64,000 nt of DNA from Candidatus Acidiferrum typicum (lineage in GTDB: Bacteria; Acidobacteriota; Terriglobia; Acidiferrales; UBA7541). The position numbers and the translations under genes were made by a program. Shown here piece by piece: positions 46,775-57,183 of the stretch. Numbering within the stretch: the stretch's first letter is position 1; each line of letters opens with the position of its first letter. Under the pieces are notes generated by a model, which worked only from the letters and a program-made list of their open reading frames with translations, searched no databases and had not been told where the DNA came from. The stretch is from the NCBI GenBank assembly GCA_002478115.1, contig DLMH01000075.1, positions 1-64,000 of the forward strand, in the 5' to 3' direction.

Positions 46775-49700
46775 CTACCAGTTCAGCTTGAGGGCGAACT
46801 GGAATTGCCGGGCGTCGTAGGCAGCGGAGGGCTGGCCCGCGCTGCAGACGCTGCCCTCGGAAGGATCGCACAACTGGTTCACGGCAAGAATGTTTGTGTG
46901 GTTGAAAAGGTTGAAACCGTCGGCGATTAGGTCCAGGCGAAAGCGCTCGCCGAAGTTGATGCCCTTGGAGACGCGCATGTCAAACTGGAAGAAACCCGGC
47001 ATGCGGAAGGCATTGCGGCCGAGGTCGCCAATGCAGCCGTAGGGCGGTGTGATGCCAGGAACCGTAAACGTCGAGCCGTTGGCCAGCAAGCAAGTGGCGG
47101 GCTCGACAAAGGCTACGCCAGGAATGTAGGGTGACGTTGTGGCGCCGGGCGTTCCCGCAGGCACGACCGAAGGGCGAATCTCCGACGCGCCGAGATCGAG
47201 ACGCGTATCGGTGCCCGTGATCACATTGTACGGACGCCCCGAACCCAATTCCACGAGGGGGGCGAGGGTGAAGTTGCTCAAGAAGCTGTTCCAGAAGTTC
47301 TCACCGGACTTATGGGGAGAGGATTGGAAGACGCCGCTGGTGACCCAGCGATGGCGCTGGTCGTTGACGGAGTCGGAGCGCTCCAGGCCAGGGAAACGGC
47401 TGTCTTGCGGCTCAAGCGTGGATTGCAGGTCGGTGGAATCATCAATCGAGTGCGACCAGGTATAGCTGGAGAGCAGTTCAAAGTGTTTCGAGAAGCGCTT
47501 TTCCAAATTGATGGTCAGGGCGTTGTACCAGGAGTTTCCGTTGGAAACCTGGGTATCCACGCTGTTAAACGGGATGGGGACGCCCGGCACGCCAACGGGA
47601 AAGCCCGCGGCGGAAGCGAGAGCTTGCTGAACGGCAAAGCCGCAGGACAACAGAGCCGACGCGGGAGCCCCTTGACATTGCGGCGCGCTGAGCGCCGTCG
47701 CAGTGGCGAACGAAGGATTCGGGCCGGAGGGCCGGAAGAAGTTGAAGAAAGAGGGCGTGCCGACGAACTTGCCATTCAAACCGGACGACGGGCAGCCGTA
47801 GAGAACGCCAAGAATGCCGGGGACAAGCCCAGGCGCCGCGGTGGTGAGGCCGCACGTGAGGCTAGTGGGATTAATATCCTGCACCTGCACAAGCAACGGA
47901 TTGGTGGCCCCAAGGCCGGCCGCATCCGCATAGGCCATGTTGGTCGTGAGGAGTTGCGGATCGGTGGAGTTGATATCCTGAGGCCGGTTGAGGTGCAAAC
48001 CACGCGTCCACTGGTAACCGGCGCTGAGCTTCCAGTTGCCGGCGATCACGTGCTCGATGGTGAGGTTAGCCTGCTGCGCATAGCCATATGTAAAATTCTT
48101 CTCCACGGGCAGAGTGAAGGGAAGAATGGGCAGCGGAAAACCGGCGGTCAGATAGTTCTGATTGGCGAATATCGAGCTGGTTTGGAAGGGATCGAAGCGC
48201 TGCTGGTTCGGCAGATAGAACATGTTGGGCAGCGCGTTTAGAACGCCCTGGAAAATCGAAGAGCCGTTGAGGTTCTGCGGACCGTCCGCGCCACCGCCGC
48301 AGTAGCCCGGAGGCGTGGTAGAGCCCGTGGGAAGCGTGAGCAGGCCGCAAGCCGAAGGAGTCCCGCCAGCGGAGAGCAATTGTACGGAGCGTCCGCCGTC
48401 GGCGGTCACGGAGTTGAACGCCACTGCTAGCAAAGGATGATCGTAGAAGAGGCCGTAACCTGCGCGGACGACGGTCTTGCTGTCTCCCCGAGGATCCCAA
48501 GCAAGGCCGATGCGCGGTGCAACGTTTTTATAGTCGCGCGGGATGCCTTCGATGACGCCGAGAGATTTTTCCGCGGCCGCATTGACGGCGGTGGCAGGGG
48601 CAAACAGCGGGGTAATTTCAAGGTCATAACGCAGCCCGTAGTTCAGCGTCAGATTCCGAGTGAGGCGCCAGGTGTCCTGGGCAAAGAAACCAAAGGGAAG
48701 ATTGTCAAAAGGTTCGTTGGAACTGCCAATGCCCTGGATGTAGGTGGTGGGAATGCCCAAGCCGTAGGCCTGCAGCCCGGTGGCGCTGGGTAAATTGAGC
48801 GCAAGTTCGCCCTGCGCACAGGTGCCGACGTGGGAGGTCCCGCTAGAGGGATTCACGCAATCCGGGAAGCCCAGGGAATCGGCAGCGATGGCGCCAAAGT
48901 TGACGTCGCCGCCGAAATCTAATTGGAAAATCTGCTCCTTTTTCGAGCGTATCTGGATAATGTTGATGTCGTCGCCGATTTTGAAGGTGTGGCGGCCGCG
49001 CGTCAGTGTGGTGTTGTCGGTAAACTCGAAGCGGCGCTCGATGCGGTCGACGGTGGAGTACGGTTCGCGGCCGAAATAAGCGTAACCGGGAATATTTACA
49101 CCGATGTCGCTGCCGCCCGGAAGATCGGAGTAGCCGAAATGAATACCGCGGCGGGCGACTTGCAGGCGGAACTCGTTGAAGGCGCTGTCACTCAGGATGG
49201 TGTCGTGCTGGAAAGTCACATTGAAGTCGCGGGATTGATTGACGCCCGTGCGCGAGCCCGCGTTTTGGCCAAAGACCTGGTTCTGCGAGGTGGACTGAAC
49301 GCCGGTGACGAGGGAGGGCGAAACGCCAACGCGGAGGAACGAAGTGTTGCGATTGTTCCAGCGCTGATCGAGGCGAGCAGACCACAGACTGGTTTTTTCC
49401 ATCGCAGGAAAATTCCCGCGGATGCCGTTCAGACCCACGTAGGAAGCGGGCAGAGGGGCAACGCCTTCTCCAAAGCTTGCGCAGCTTATAAGATTGACTG
49501 TTTGACTTGCTGGACAAGCGACGGGAATCGGGAATTGCGGGCCAGGGCCCGGATTCAATGCACCATTGGTTAAGCCGGCGGCCACGACACCGTAATCCAG
49601 GCGGTTGGTCGCAACGCTCGATGCCGATCCCATCAGAACTCCGTAATTGACTGCAAGAGTCTGCAGAGCAGGCACGCCCGAAGTCAGCAGCGAGTTCACG

Positions 49701-50773
49701 GCGTTTGCCTGGCTCGCCGTTAATTGCACGGGCAAAACTCCTCCCGGAGCCCCAGGAACCGGCAAATTCACACTCTCCAAACCATAATTACCTATCCCAA
49801 TGCTGGAAAATCCGGTTTCTTCGCGTTGCGTGTATTCATAGCTGAAGAAGTAAAACGTCTTGTCTTTCTTGAGGGCGCCTCCCAAGGTCAACCCAGATTG
49901 TGTGCGGGTGTAGGCCTGCTTGACGGGGACGAGGTCGCCCTCGGCGTCAATTTCACCGGAGAAGGCGTTGCGCGCCTGGAAGGCTTTGTTGCGGAAATAA
50001 CCGAATAGATCGCCATGGAAATCGTTGCCGCCGCTCTTGGTGACGATGTTGATCACACCACCCGTGGCGCGGCCGTACTCCGCATTGTAGTTGCTGAGAA
50101 TCATCTGGAATTCCTGCACCGCTTCCTGAGAGACGGTGGTACGAATGCCGTTGGTGGAGTTGTCTCCAGCGTCGGCGCCATCGACGCTGACCATGTTGGA
50201 CCGCGCGCGCGCGCCACTGAGGTTCAGACCGCTGTTGGGCGCGGGGCCAATAGTGGGAGAGATGTCTCGGGTGGTTTGGGAGTTTGTGAGAGTGAAATTG
50301 ATATAGTTGCGGCCATTGATGGGCAGGTTATCAATCTGGCGTTCCTCGACGGTCTGTGCGCTTTCCGAGCGGGTGGTCTCAATCGGGAGGGATTCCGAGC
50401 TAACCGTTACCACCTGAGTTTGCGTACCAAGTTCCAGCTTCACGTTCAGGACGGCTTCCTGGCCGACCCTGACCTGGACCGAAGGATTTTCGTAGGGTGC
50501 GAAATTCGTACCGCCTTCCACGCGCAGTTTGTATTCGCCTGGCACCAAACCCACGATGGTGTAGCGCCCACCCTCGTCTGCCGTAGCGGTGCGTTCCGCG
50601 CCGGTGGCCAGACTGGTGGCCGTGACCTTTGCGCCGCGGACCGTCAATCCTTGCGGATCGGTGACCACGCCGGTCAATGTCGCGGTGTTTACCTGCGCCA
50701 CCGCCGTTGTTACCCCCAGCAAAATCGCCACGCACAGAACCACACACGCAAACAACGACTGCCTGCGTTGCAT
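46775..50773 (-). CDS. Oar-like TonB-dependent receptor with carboxypeptidase regulatory-like domain
   Basis: 1332 residues. The signal peptide (LFACVVLCVAILLGVTTAVA) is followed by a carboxypeptidase regulatory-like Ig domain (NTATLTGVVTDPQGLTVRGA), a plug domain (RQIDNLPINGRNYINFTLTN) and a large beta-barrel ending in aromatic W. This is the Oar/CarboxypepD-type receptor expanded in Acidobacteria. The ATG at 50773 has AGGAGG upstream and is preferred over the frame start at 50938. The ligand is unknown, probably an oligosaccharide or similar. It is followed by an intrinsic terminator. Confidence 0.9.
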   Translation of the reverse strand: MQRRQSLFACVVLCVAILLGVTTAVAQVNTATLTGVVTDPQGLTVRGAKVTATSLATGAERTATADEGGRYTIVGLVPGEYKLRVEGGTNFAPYENPSVQVRVGQEAVLNVKLELGTQTQVVTVSSESLPIETTRSESAQTVEERQIDNLPINGRNYINFTLTNSQTTRDISPTIGPAPNSGLNLSGARARSNMVSVDGADAGDNSTNGIRTTVSQEAVQEFQMILSNYNAEYGRATGGVINIVTKSGGNDFHGDLFGYFRNKAFQARNAFSGEIDAEGDLVPVKQAYTRTQSGLTLGGALKKDKTFYFFSYEYTQREETGFSSIGIGNYGLESVNLPVPGAPGGVLPVQLTASQANAVNSLLTSGVPALQTLAVNYGVLMGSASSVATNRLDYGVVAAGLTNGALNPGPGPQFPIPVACPASQTVNLISCASFGEGVAPLPASYVGLNGIRGNFPAMEKTSLWSARLDQRWNNRNTSFLRVGVSPSLVTGVQSTSQNQVFGQNAGSRTGVNQSRDFNVTFQHDTILSDSAFNEFRLQVARRGIHFGYSDLPGGSDIGVNIPGYAYFGREPYSTVDRIERRFEFTDNTTLTRGRHTFKIGDDINIIQIRSKKEQIFQLDFGGDVNFGAIAADSLGFPDCVNPSSGTSHVGTCAQGELALNLPSATGLQAYGLGIPTTYIQGIGSSNEPFDNLPFGFFAQDTWRLTRNLTLNYGLRYDLEITPLFAPATAVNAAAEKSLGVIEGIPRDYKNVAPRIGLAWDPRGDSKTVVRAGYGLFYDHPLLAVAFNSVTADGGRSVQLLSAGGTPSACGLLTLPTGSTTPPGYCGGGADGPQNLNGSSIFQGVLNALPNMFYLPNQQRFDPFQTSSIFANQNYLTAGFPLPILPFTLPVEKNFTYGYAQQANLTIEHVIAGNWKLSAGYQWTRGLHLNRPQDINSTDPQLLTTNMAYADAAGLGATNPLLVQVQDINPTSLTCGLTTAAPGLVPGILGVLYGCPSSGLNGKFVGTPSFFNFFRPSGPNPSFATATALSAPQCQGAPASALLSCGFAVQQALASAAGFPVGVPGVPIPFNSVDTQVSNGNSWYNALTINLEKRFSKHFELLSSYTWSHSIDDSTDLQSTLEPQDSRFPGLERSDSVNDQRHRWVTSGVFQSSPHKSGENFWNSFLSNFTLAPLVELGSGRPYNVITGTDTRLDLGASEIRPSVVPAGTPGATTSPYIPGVAFVEPATCLLANGSTFTVPGITPPYGCIGDLGRNAFRMPGFFQFDMRVSKGINFGERFRLDLIADGFNLFNHTNILAVNQLCDPSEGSVCSAGQPSAAYDARQFQFALKLNW

Positions 50774-51042
50774 ACCCTTCCTCCTTATGGAACCTGCATG
50801 AACCCCCGCTACCCCTAGCGGTGACGGGCTTGGCCCGCCAGTTGATGGCCTAAGACACAATGAAATGGATAGGAGGCCTTGTACAGCAAACCGCGAATCT
50901 TTGCAACTGTAATCTGCAGAGGTAATCTGCAGAGGCACGTGGCGCGAAACGCCTCGGGCAGGCTACGTGCCCAACCCGTTATGGCGCGGCACACCCCTAC
51001 ATTTTGTTTTCTGAGGATGCGCCCAGATCTTGGAGGGATGCT

Positions 51043-51351
51043 TCAGCCTTCGGTGAGCTGTTCGGGGACGAGGGGCTTGCCGGGTTCCTGGCGTTCTTTC
51101 CAGGCCTTCAGGAGAGTGGCGGCGGCGATCAGGATGGCGGTGGCTACGTTGGTGATCACGACGGCCTGCGCGTGGATCAGTAGGCCGTAGGCCAGCCACA
51201 TGAGCACGCCACCCAAATACAGGCTCAGCATCCCGTAGGAGAGGTCGCGGCCGCCCTGCTTGTAAATCTTCACGAGTTGGGGCACGAAGGCAAAAGTGGT
51301 GCAGAAGCCGGCCACAGCTCCTAAAATTTCAATCCAACCGGGGACAGTCAT
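51043..51351 (-). CDS. SemiSWEET sugar transporter
   Basis: 102 residues with three predicted helices. The MtN3/PQ-loop signature is in TTFAFVPQLVKIYKQ, and the third helix is VVITNVATAILIAAATLL. SemiSWEETs are half-size, three-helix sugar uniporters that dimerise. The ATG at 51351 has AGGAG upstream and gives a normal family length; the frame upstream to 51492 looks noncoding. Confidence 0.85.
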   Translation of the reverse strand: MTVPGWIEILGAVAGFCTTFAFVPQLVKIYKQGGRDLSYGMLSLYLGGVLMWLAYGLLIHAQAVVITNVATAILIAAATLLKAWKERQEPGKPLVPEQLTEG

Positions 51352-51589
51352 CGTTCGGTTTCTCCTAGGTTTTTCTGGCCCAGTGGCGATCACCGGAACA
51401 CGACAGGCGGCGGCTCGCAACGGCTCAGGACCATACTCAATTTTAGCAACAGGCCGGGGGCACTCCCAAATTAACGTTTTGATGTGATGCATTCGTGAGG
51501 GTAATACAAAAAAAGTGATGCTGTTGGCTAAGATGTACTGGAATGTAACTAAAGGGTTTATGGCCAGCCCAGCGAAGGACCGCGGGGGC

Positions 51590-54208
51590 TTAGAGGTGCA
51601 AATGCCGCTGTACGAGCTTGCGCAGGCGCTCGCGGTCTTGGTCCTTCATGTGCACGAATTCGACGCCGCCGCCATCCGGGCCGATATTCCGAACCACGGC
51701 GGTGAAATGGATTTTGCGCAGGCCCGCGCGCACTTCTAGCTGGATGGAATCGCCGACGCTCAGGCGGCTTGGGGATTCCAGGTAAGCGCCGCCCAGGCTG
51801 ATGGTACGCACGCGCACCCTGCTCATCATTTGCTGGCTGCCCATTTGCGCGCGCAAGGGAGATTCGAGCGGGATGCGCGCATAACGGCGTGGCACCACGA
51901 AATTCGCAAGCGGGGCAGCGGCCGGCTCGAAGGCGGCACGCGCTCGCGCGGAAGCTGGACTCTCTTCCATGAGCGCCAAAGCATCTTCGGCAACCGCACG
52001 GAGGCCGGCGGGCTCGACGTACGTTAGGCCCTCGCGTCTACTGGCGAGATGGCGGAGCAGCTCAGCGGCCTCGGTAGCGCGGAGGCGACCCAGAGCTTCG
52101 ATGGACTTGATGCGGACGAACTGGTCGCGCAGGATTTCGTGTTCACCGGCGGCGATCTCCATGAGCATGGGGACCGCGGTGGCTTCCTGGCCGATGCCAA
52201 TCTGATCGATCATCATGGGCACGACCAAGGGGTGAGCGTCGGCAAGAATGGCGGAGAAAACGAACGCGGTGCTTTGCGCGGAGGGCGTGTTGGAGGGTCG
52301 CGCCAGCTCGCTGACGGCCAGATCCTGCAGGTTCCATTCCCAACTGGCCATCGCGCGCGTCAGGCCCCGGAGCAACCGGTCGGGATCGGCGGCTGCCAGC
52401 AGTTTGATGGCGGCACTGGCACGCTGGCGCCGCGCTTCAAAGAGCCGCGTTTCCAGGAGAGTCAGCGCGGGAACGCCAATGGCGCGCAAGATGCGAGCCA
52501 TCGCCGGCAACATCTCCGATCCACGGGGCTCGGTCAGTAGAAGGGTAAGGCGATCCAGCAAACGCTCCGGATCGCGCTGCAGGAGCCGCGGTAGCGCGGG
52601 ATCGAGTGGGCGGTTGGCCAACGCGGCGTCCACGAGCACCATCCAGCGGTCGTTCGCGACGAGGCGTTGGCCGAGCGCGCTCATGTGCTCGTGCTCGGCA
52701 TCGCGCGGCACTTTTTCCAAGCTGATCAGAATGTTTTCGAAACTTGTAAAATCGCCGCGGGTGATCGCAATGCGGCCGAGGGTTTCGAGGAAGGCCGCGA
52801 GCAGAGCGCTGGTTTCCGGCGCATGCTCCTTGGAAAGCGCATTCATCGTGCCGCGGCTCAACTCTTCCGGAAGCTGATTGGGCCACAGGGATTCGAGGAG
52901 CGGCGTAAGCTCGCTGAGACCCGCGGCGACAATGCGCCGCGCCGCAGGAGCTTCGTGTTCGAGGCGTCTGGCGTAATTCAACAGAATATTGCGGGCCTCA
53001 CGCCGGGGAGCGTCCGCACCCGCTTCGACGAGTTGCCCTAGAGTCTGCCGGATGGCCGCGATGGGCACGCACCAAATCTCCGCGCCGCGAAGGACGGCGG
53101 ACTTCTCACGTGGCGGAAGCTCCAGCCAGAAGCGCTCGATAAGCTGTTCCCGGTAGGTTTCGTCGGCCCAGGCGGAGGCCAGCACGGAAAGATGCTGCGA
53201 GGAATGCGGCCCGCGATAGCCGCCGGCACTGACCAGGACATCAGCGAGTTGATTCAAGACCGGGCGCACGGCCGCGGGGGCAAGGGTGCCCGCGGCAAAC
53301 TCCGTTGTGAGGTGCTCAAGGACCAGGCTCTGGGAAAGCCGCTGCAGATAAGCCTGAGGTGCTTCGCCTTCCTGCGGGGTGTAATGCGTCATGGCCGCCA
53401 TGAGCATACGGACCGTGCTCCGGCTGGCAAGTTCCATTGAGGAGTGAATGCCGCGGGCCGCGTCTTCCGCGGAAAGTCCGCTGGCCACCTCCATCGGGGG
53501 CGTCAGGCAACCGATGAGGCGGAGGGTGTCGATGGTCGCTTCGGCTTGTGGCGCGCGGATTGGTGTGTCGCCGTTATCTTGCGGGGCGTTGCCGCCATAG
53601 GCTACCAGCGCCGCGATGAGGCTGGCCAGGACCGTGTCCACCTTGCGCTCAGTCAGCGTATTGATCTGAATCCCTTCCACGCGTTGCCCCCGAAGCTGCG
53701 CCGGCCAGCCCATCGCTCCCGGGCGGCTTGCCGGCTCATCTGATCTTAGCAAGGTGGCTTTGATGAGTTGTGCGAGCGTGTCCAATTCGCCCACATGGAA
53801 CTTCGTCGCGAAGTAAAGGGTTTGGATGCCGGCGCGTTGCAGGTCGTTCGCCAAGGCATAGAATTCGCCGCGTGTATCGGGCAAATGGCCTTCGGCAAAT
53901 TTGGCCACCACGATGCCGCCCCGTTCGGTGCGCACTTCCAAGCCGTCAAATTCAGCGGCGACGCGCTTGAGCGAGTCGTAGGCAGCGTCCAGGCTGTCCA
54001 GCACGCGAGGATGAGCGGAATCGTACAAACGGTGAGCACGCAACAACAGATGCAATTCGCGGAGGGCCTGGGTCAGGTCGCTCAACCGGGAATCGCCTGG
54101 GCGGGCGCGCTCGCGAGGCGCAGCGACGGCCTCGTGCTTTACGCCACGAGGAGAGGCAGGCTTGGCCGTCCTCTGGTCATCGATCAGAAGTGAGGCACGC
54201 AATACCAA
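51590..54208 (-). CDS. Large helical-repeat protein with C-terminal PilZ domain
   Basis: 872 residues. The long N-terminal and central part is alpha-helical with HEAT-like character (LADVLVSAGGYRG, IKSIEALGRLRATEAAELLRHL). The C-terminal 110 residues look like a PilZ domain (RRYARIPLESPLRAQM, VRTISLGGAYLES, GDSIQLEVRAGL, GVEFVHM), which usually binds c-di-GMP via RxxxR and D/NxSxxG. Here the second motif is ISLGG, partly degenerate. The start is TTG at 54208 with AGGA 7 nt upstream. Function is unknown; regulation of surface behaviour is plausible. Confidence 0.75.
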   Translation of the reverse strand: MVLRASLLIDDQRTAKPASPRGVKHEAVAAPRERARPGDSRLSDLTQALRELHLLLRAHRLYDSAHPRVLDSLDAAYDSLKRVAAEFDGLEVRTERGGIVVAKFAEGHLPDTRGEFYALANDLQRAGIQTLYFATKFHVGELDTLAQLIKATLLRSDEPASRPGAMGWPAQLRGQRVEGIQINTLTERKVDTVLASLIAALVAYGGNAPQDNGDTPIRAPQAEATIDTLRLIGCLTPPMEVASGLSAEDAARGIHSSMELASRSTVRMLMAAMTHYTPQEGEAPQAYLQRLSQSLVLEHLTTEFAAGTLAPAAVRPVLNQLADVLVSAGGYRGPHSSQHLSVLASAWADETYREQLIERFWLELPPREKSAVLRGAEIWCVPIAAIRQTLGQLVEAGADAPRREARNILLNYARRLEHEAPAARRIVAAGLSELTPLLESLWPNQLPEELSRGTMNALSKEHAPETSALLAAFLETLGRIAITRGDFTSFENILISLEKVPRDAEHEHMSALGQRLVANDRWMVLVDAALANRPLDPALPRLLQRDPERLLDRLTLLLTEPRGSEMLPAMARILRAIGVPALTLLETRLFEARRQRASAAIKLLAAADPDRLLRGLTRAMASWEWNLQDLAVSELARPSNTPSAQSTAFVFSAILADAHPLVVPMMIDQIGIGQEATAVPMLMEIAAGEHEILRDQFVRIKSIEALGRLRATEAAELLRHLASRREGLTYVEPAGLRAVAEDALALMEESPASARARAAFEPAAAPLANFVVPRRYARIPLESPLRAQMGSQQMMSRVRVRTISLGGAYLESPSRLSVGDSIQLEVRAGLRKIHFTAVVRNIGPDGGGVEFVHMKDQDRERLRKLVQRHLHL

Positions 54209-54471
54209 ATGGCCGTCCTAGGTCCTAGGCACTCTGTCTGGACCCCGCCACTCATCCGAGATCGCGACCGCTCAGGGTGCAAAGGGAACAGTTGAGCGAG
54301 AAATCCGCGCCCCGGAGGAGGCGAATTCCGCAACAATAGGGTAGGAAGAAGGGGTGTTTATGGCTATAGTACTAACAGTCCATTATGGGATAGAAATGTT
54401 ACGATTCCGGAGGAAAAACCTGTCCTTCGGCGAGCCCGCTTATCTCTTTTTTTCGCTGTACTCCGCAGTCT

Positions 54472-56823
54472 CTACTTGCGCTTCAATTCTTCGGTGACGG
54501 GTACGGTGCTGCCTTCGCTAACCTCAACGCCCCGCCTGACTACCTGAAAGCCATTTAGTTTCAGTGCGATAACGTGGGTACCGGCAGGAATCTGCACACG
54601 CGAGGGAGAGACCTGGCCGGTCGGATTGCCGTCGAGGAGAATTTCAGCACCTGGCGGAGTGGTGGTGACCTGGGCCCAGGCTACGTGAGTCTGGCTGCGC
54701 TCCTTGAGTTCGGCGTCTAGCGTCGTCTGGATATTATCCTTGACCTGAACTTCGCCGACGTAGGGGGCGTAACCCGGGAGTCGCAGGACCAGGTCGTAGT
54801 GGCCAGGAGCGAGAGGGAGTGTGGTAGGGGTTTGCCCGGATTGCTTTGCGCCGTTAATGAAAATATCCGCGCCAGCCGGCTTACTGCTGATGTAAACACC
54901 CTTCACAAGGGCCTCCAGGTGAAACTTCTGATCCTGGGATTCACCCGCCTTCAACGCCACCGCAGTTTGCACCTGAACGTAGCCATCCTTCTGCACCTGA
55001 AGACTGTACCGTTCCGGGAAGAGGTTGTTGAAGCTGCAAGGCGTCTGGCAGTCGGCCAGAGAGTGTCCGCCAGGACCGAAGAGTGTGGCCTTCGCACCGA
55101 TCACGTCTGTTAACACGTGAACCGCGCTCAGGCCCTTCGCTGGGACAGGGTGACCTTCTGCCTCTCCCGCGCCGAAGGCTGGCAGGGGTGTGTCATCGTA
55201 CAGAATGTCGTCAACGATGTGGACGGCGGCAGGTGCGTCGTGCATGAACCGCAGCAGCGAGGCGTGCTCCGCGGGGCGGAGTTTGCCGCTCAGGGTAAGC
55301 GTATTCCCGATACCCGCGATCATGACGCGTCCGTTCAAGCCGCGATCCGCAATGGCTTCCTCGATGCGGCCCTTATATTCGAGGGCATCGGCGTTTAAGG
55401 CCATTTCTGGTCGCTTGACTACGGCGATTGTAGTGACCCGCGGATCCGCTTTTTTCAGTGGGGTCGCGGCAGGCGCAGCGGCCGCGGGTTTTGGCTCCTC
55501 GACGGCTGGCGGGTTCGACGAAGACGGCGGAGGAACGGTTTGCGCGGGCACGGGAATGGTGGTTGGCCCAGTCACCGTGGCCGTGGCTGCGGACGAGGCA
55601 GCGGTGGAATCTCTCACGACGAGTGGCTGCGGAGACGTTCCTTCCGGTGCAGCGTTCGGCTTCGGCGAATTGTTGCGTTCGTGCGCGGCCTGAAATTCCG
55701 GGCGCAGTTTATTGCCGCCATAGAGAATCACGCCGACCAAAAACAAAGCGGCCAGCACGGTCGCAAACGTATTTTTCTTTTTCGGCGTCTCGATGGGGCG
55801 GATGGGGCCGGTGCGCCGCACGGCGGGAGTCTGCGCTGGGCCGCCGGCACGATTCTGGAGAGAACGCACCGTTGCGGCCGTCATCGGATCCTCGGCATGT
55901 GCGCCGCGCAGGCCGTCGAGTTCGGCGTTCAGTGGCAACATGGCGCCAGGGCGCGGCGAAATCATGGTGGCGTCGGGATTTCGTTCATTGCCGCCCAAGG
56001 CGCGGTAATTCCGCAAGTCTTCCAGCAGTTCGCGGCAGCTCTGGTAGCGAACCTCGGGTTCCTTGGCGAGTGCGCGGAGGACGATGTCATTCAGGCCCGG
56101 ATGGATGGAAGGGTTGATCTGCCGAGGTGGGATGGGTTCCTCGTTGACGATCTTGTAGATCACCGTGGTAATGCTCTGGCCGGGGAACGGCTTTTCGCCA
56201 GTCAACATTTCGTAGAGCATGACCCCAATGGAAAAGATATCGCTGCGGCCATCAACGGGCCGCCCTTTGACCTGTTCGGGGGACATGTAACTGGGCGTGC
56301 CCATCACATGAGCAGTCTGCTGGACGGTGCCGAACTGCAGGATCTTGGCGGTGCCGAAGTCGGTCACTTTGACGGTGTCGTCGGCGGTCAGCATCAGGTT
56401 GGCGGGCTTGACATCGCGGTGGACGATGTTGCGTTCGTGAGCGAATTGCAGCGCGCTGCAGGTTTGCTCCAGGATGCGAATTACGCGGGGGACGGGAAAG
56501 GCATGGCCGCCATCGAGCAGCGCTTGCAGGCTTTTGCCTTCCACCAGCTCCATGGTGATGAAATAGAGACCGTTCTCTTCGCCCGCGTCGTACACCACGA
56601 CGATGTTGGGATGCGTGAGGAGACCCGCGGCGCGCGCCTCGGTCTGGAACCGCGCCAGGAGTTCGGGCCGCGTCAGGCCGGTGCCTTCTTCGCTCAGGCG
56701 AATCGTCTTGACGGCGACGGTGCGCCCGATGACGGGGTCCATGGCGCGATAGACCACACCCATGGCGCCGCGGCCGAGTTCGTCGAGGATTTCGTACCGC
56801 CCCGCTTTGACCATCGTTGCCAT
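54472..56823 (-). CDS. Ser/Thr protein kinase with BON-like and PEGA domains
   Basis: 783 residues. The Hanks-type kinase domain has GRGAMGVVYRA, VAVKTIRL, the catalytic HRDVKPANLML and DFGTAKI, and GTPSYMSPEQ. A single membrane helix (FATVLAALFLVGVILYGG) lies near residue 360, then a Pro/Ala-rich linker. Beyond it are a BON-like domain (YKGRIEEAIADRGLNGRV) and PEGA repeats (VYISSKPAGADIFINGAKQ, TTPPGAEILLDGNPTGQ). PEGA and BON domains face the periplasm and may sense the envelope. A PP2C/FHA pair at 42.6-44.3 kb could be part of the same phospho-signalling network. Confidence 0.92.
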   Translation of the reverse strand: MATMVKAGRYEILDELGRGAMGVVYRAMDPVIGRTVAVKTIRLSEEGTGLTRPELLARFQTEARAAGLLTHPNIVVVYDAGEENGLYFITMELVEGKSLQALLDGGHAFPVPRVIRILEQTCSALQFAHERNIVHRDVKPANLMLTADDTVKVTDFGTAKILQFGTVQQTAHVMGTPSYMSPEQVKGRPVDGRSDIFSIGVMLYEMLTGEKPFPGQSITTVIYKIVNEEPIPPRQINPSIHPGLNDIVLRALAKEPEVRYQSCRELLEDLRNYRALGGNERNPDATMISPRPGAMLPLNAELDGLRGAHAEDPMTAATVRSLQNRAGGPAQTPAVRRTGPIRPIETPKKKNTFATVLAALFLVGVILYGGNKLRPEFQAAHERNNSPKPNAAPEGTSPQPLVVRDSTAASSAATATVTGPTTIPVPAQTVPPPSSSNPPAVEEPKPAAAAPAATPLKKADPRVTTIAVVKRPEMALNADALEYKGRIEEAIADRGLNGRVMIAGIGNTLTLSGKLRPAEHASLLRFMHDAPAAVHIVDDILYDDTPLPAFGAGEAEGHPVPAKGLSAVHVLTDVIGAKATLFGPGGHSLADCQTPCSFNNLFPERYSLQVQKDGYVQVQTAVALKAGESQDQKFHLEALVKGVYISSKPAGADIFINGAKQSGQTPTTLPLAPGHYDLVLRLPGYAPYVGEVQVKDNIQTTLDAELKERSQTHVAWAQVTTTPPGAEILLDGNPTGQVSPSRVQIPAGTHVIALKLNGFQVVRRGVEVSEGSTVPVTEELKRK

Positions 56824-57183
56824 ACTGTTGTCGCCACTTGCCCGTGGCCTATCCCCTTAAACACCGCGCGCGGCGCAATGTTCCGCCCAGTTTCTTCCAC
56901 GAGGAGAAGCGGTGAAGGCTGCCTTTGTTGGGACCTTAATCGTTACCGCGATGTGTTCATGCCTCTTCCGCCCACACCCCTCGCCAATAAAGACAGTAAC
57001 GAGGGCCTTTTCAAGGGGTCAACGCTACGGCAGTACTAGTGTGCCGCACTCGACATGTCCTTTCGAACAGGTCTAGGGACGCGGCATATTTTGGGTTGGA
57101 CCGGCATTCGATCGGGCGAGGGCACGTGGAGATCGCTCGCAGCGCGATCTCCTTCGCCGGCGCGCGGTGTCTTGGTCGAATGA
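56824..57183. other. Intergenic region between cydB and the kinase gene
   Basis: About 360 bases without a convincing gene. A perfect 9-bp hairpin, GGAGATCGC (57128-57136) with GCGATCTCC (57144-57152) and a 7-nt loop, lies 30-55 nt after the cydB stop and may end cydAB transcription, though no T-tract follows. The kinase promoter must lie here. Confidence 0.55.

Noticed and set aside
50916-50942. Short tandem repeat of GTAATCTGCAGAG
   Set aside because: Two copies only, in an intergenic region without other structure; too little to call an operator or regulatory site.
55540-57039. 499-codon plus-strand frame
   Set aside because: Antisense shadow of the Ser/Thr kinase gene.
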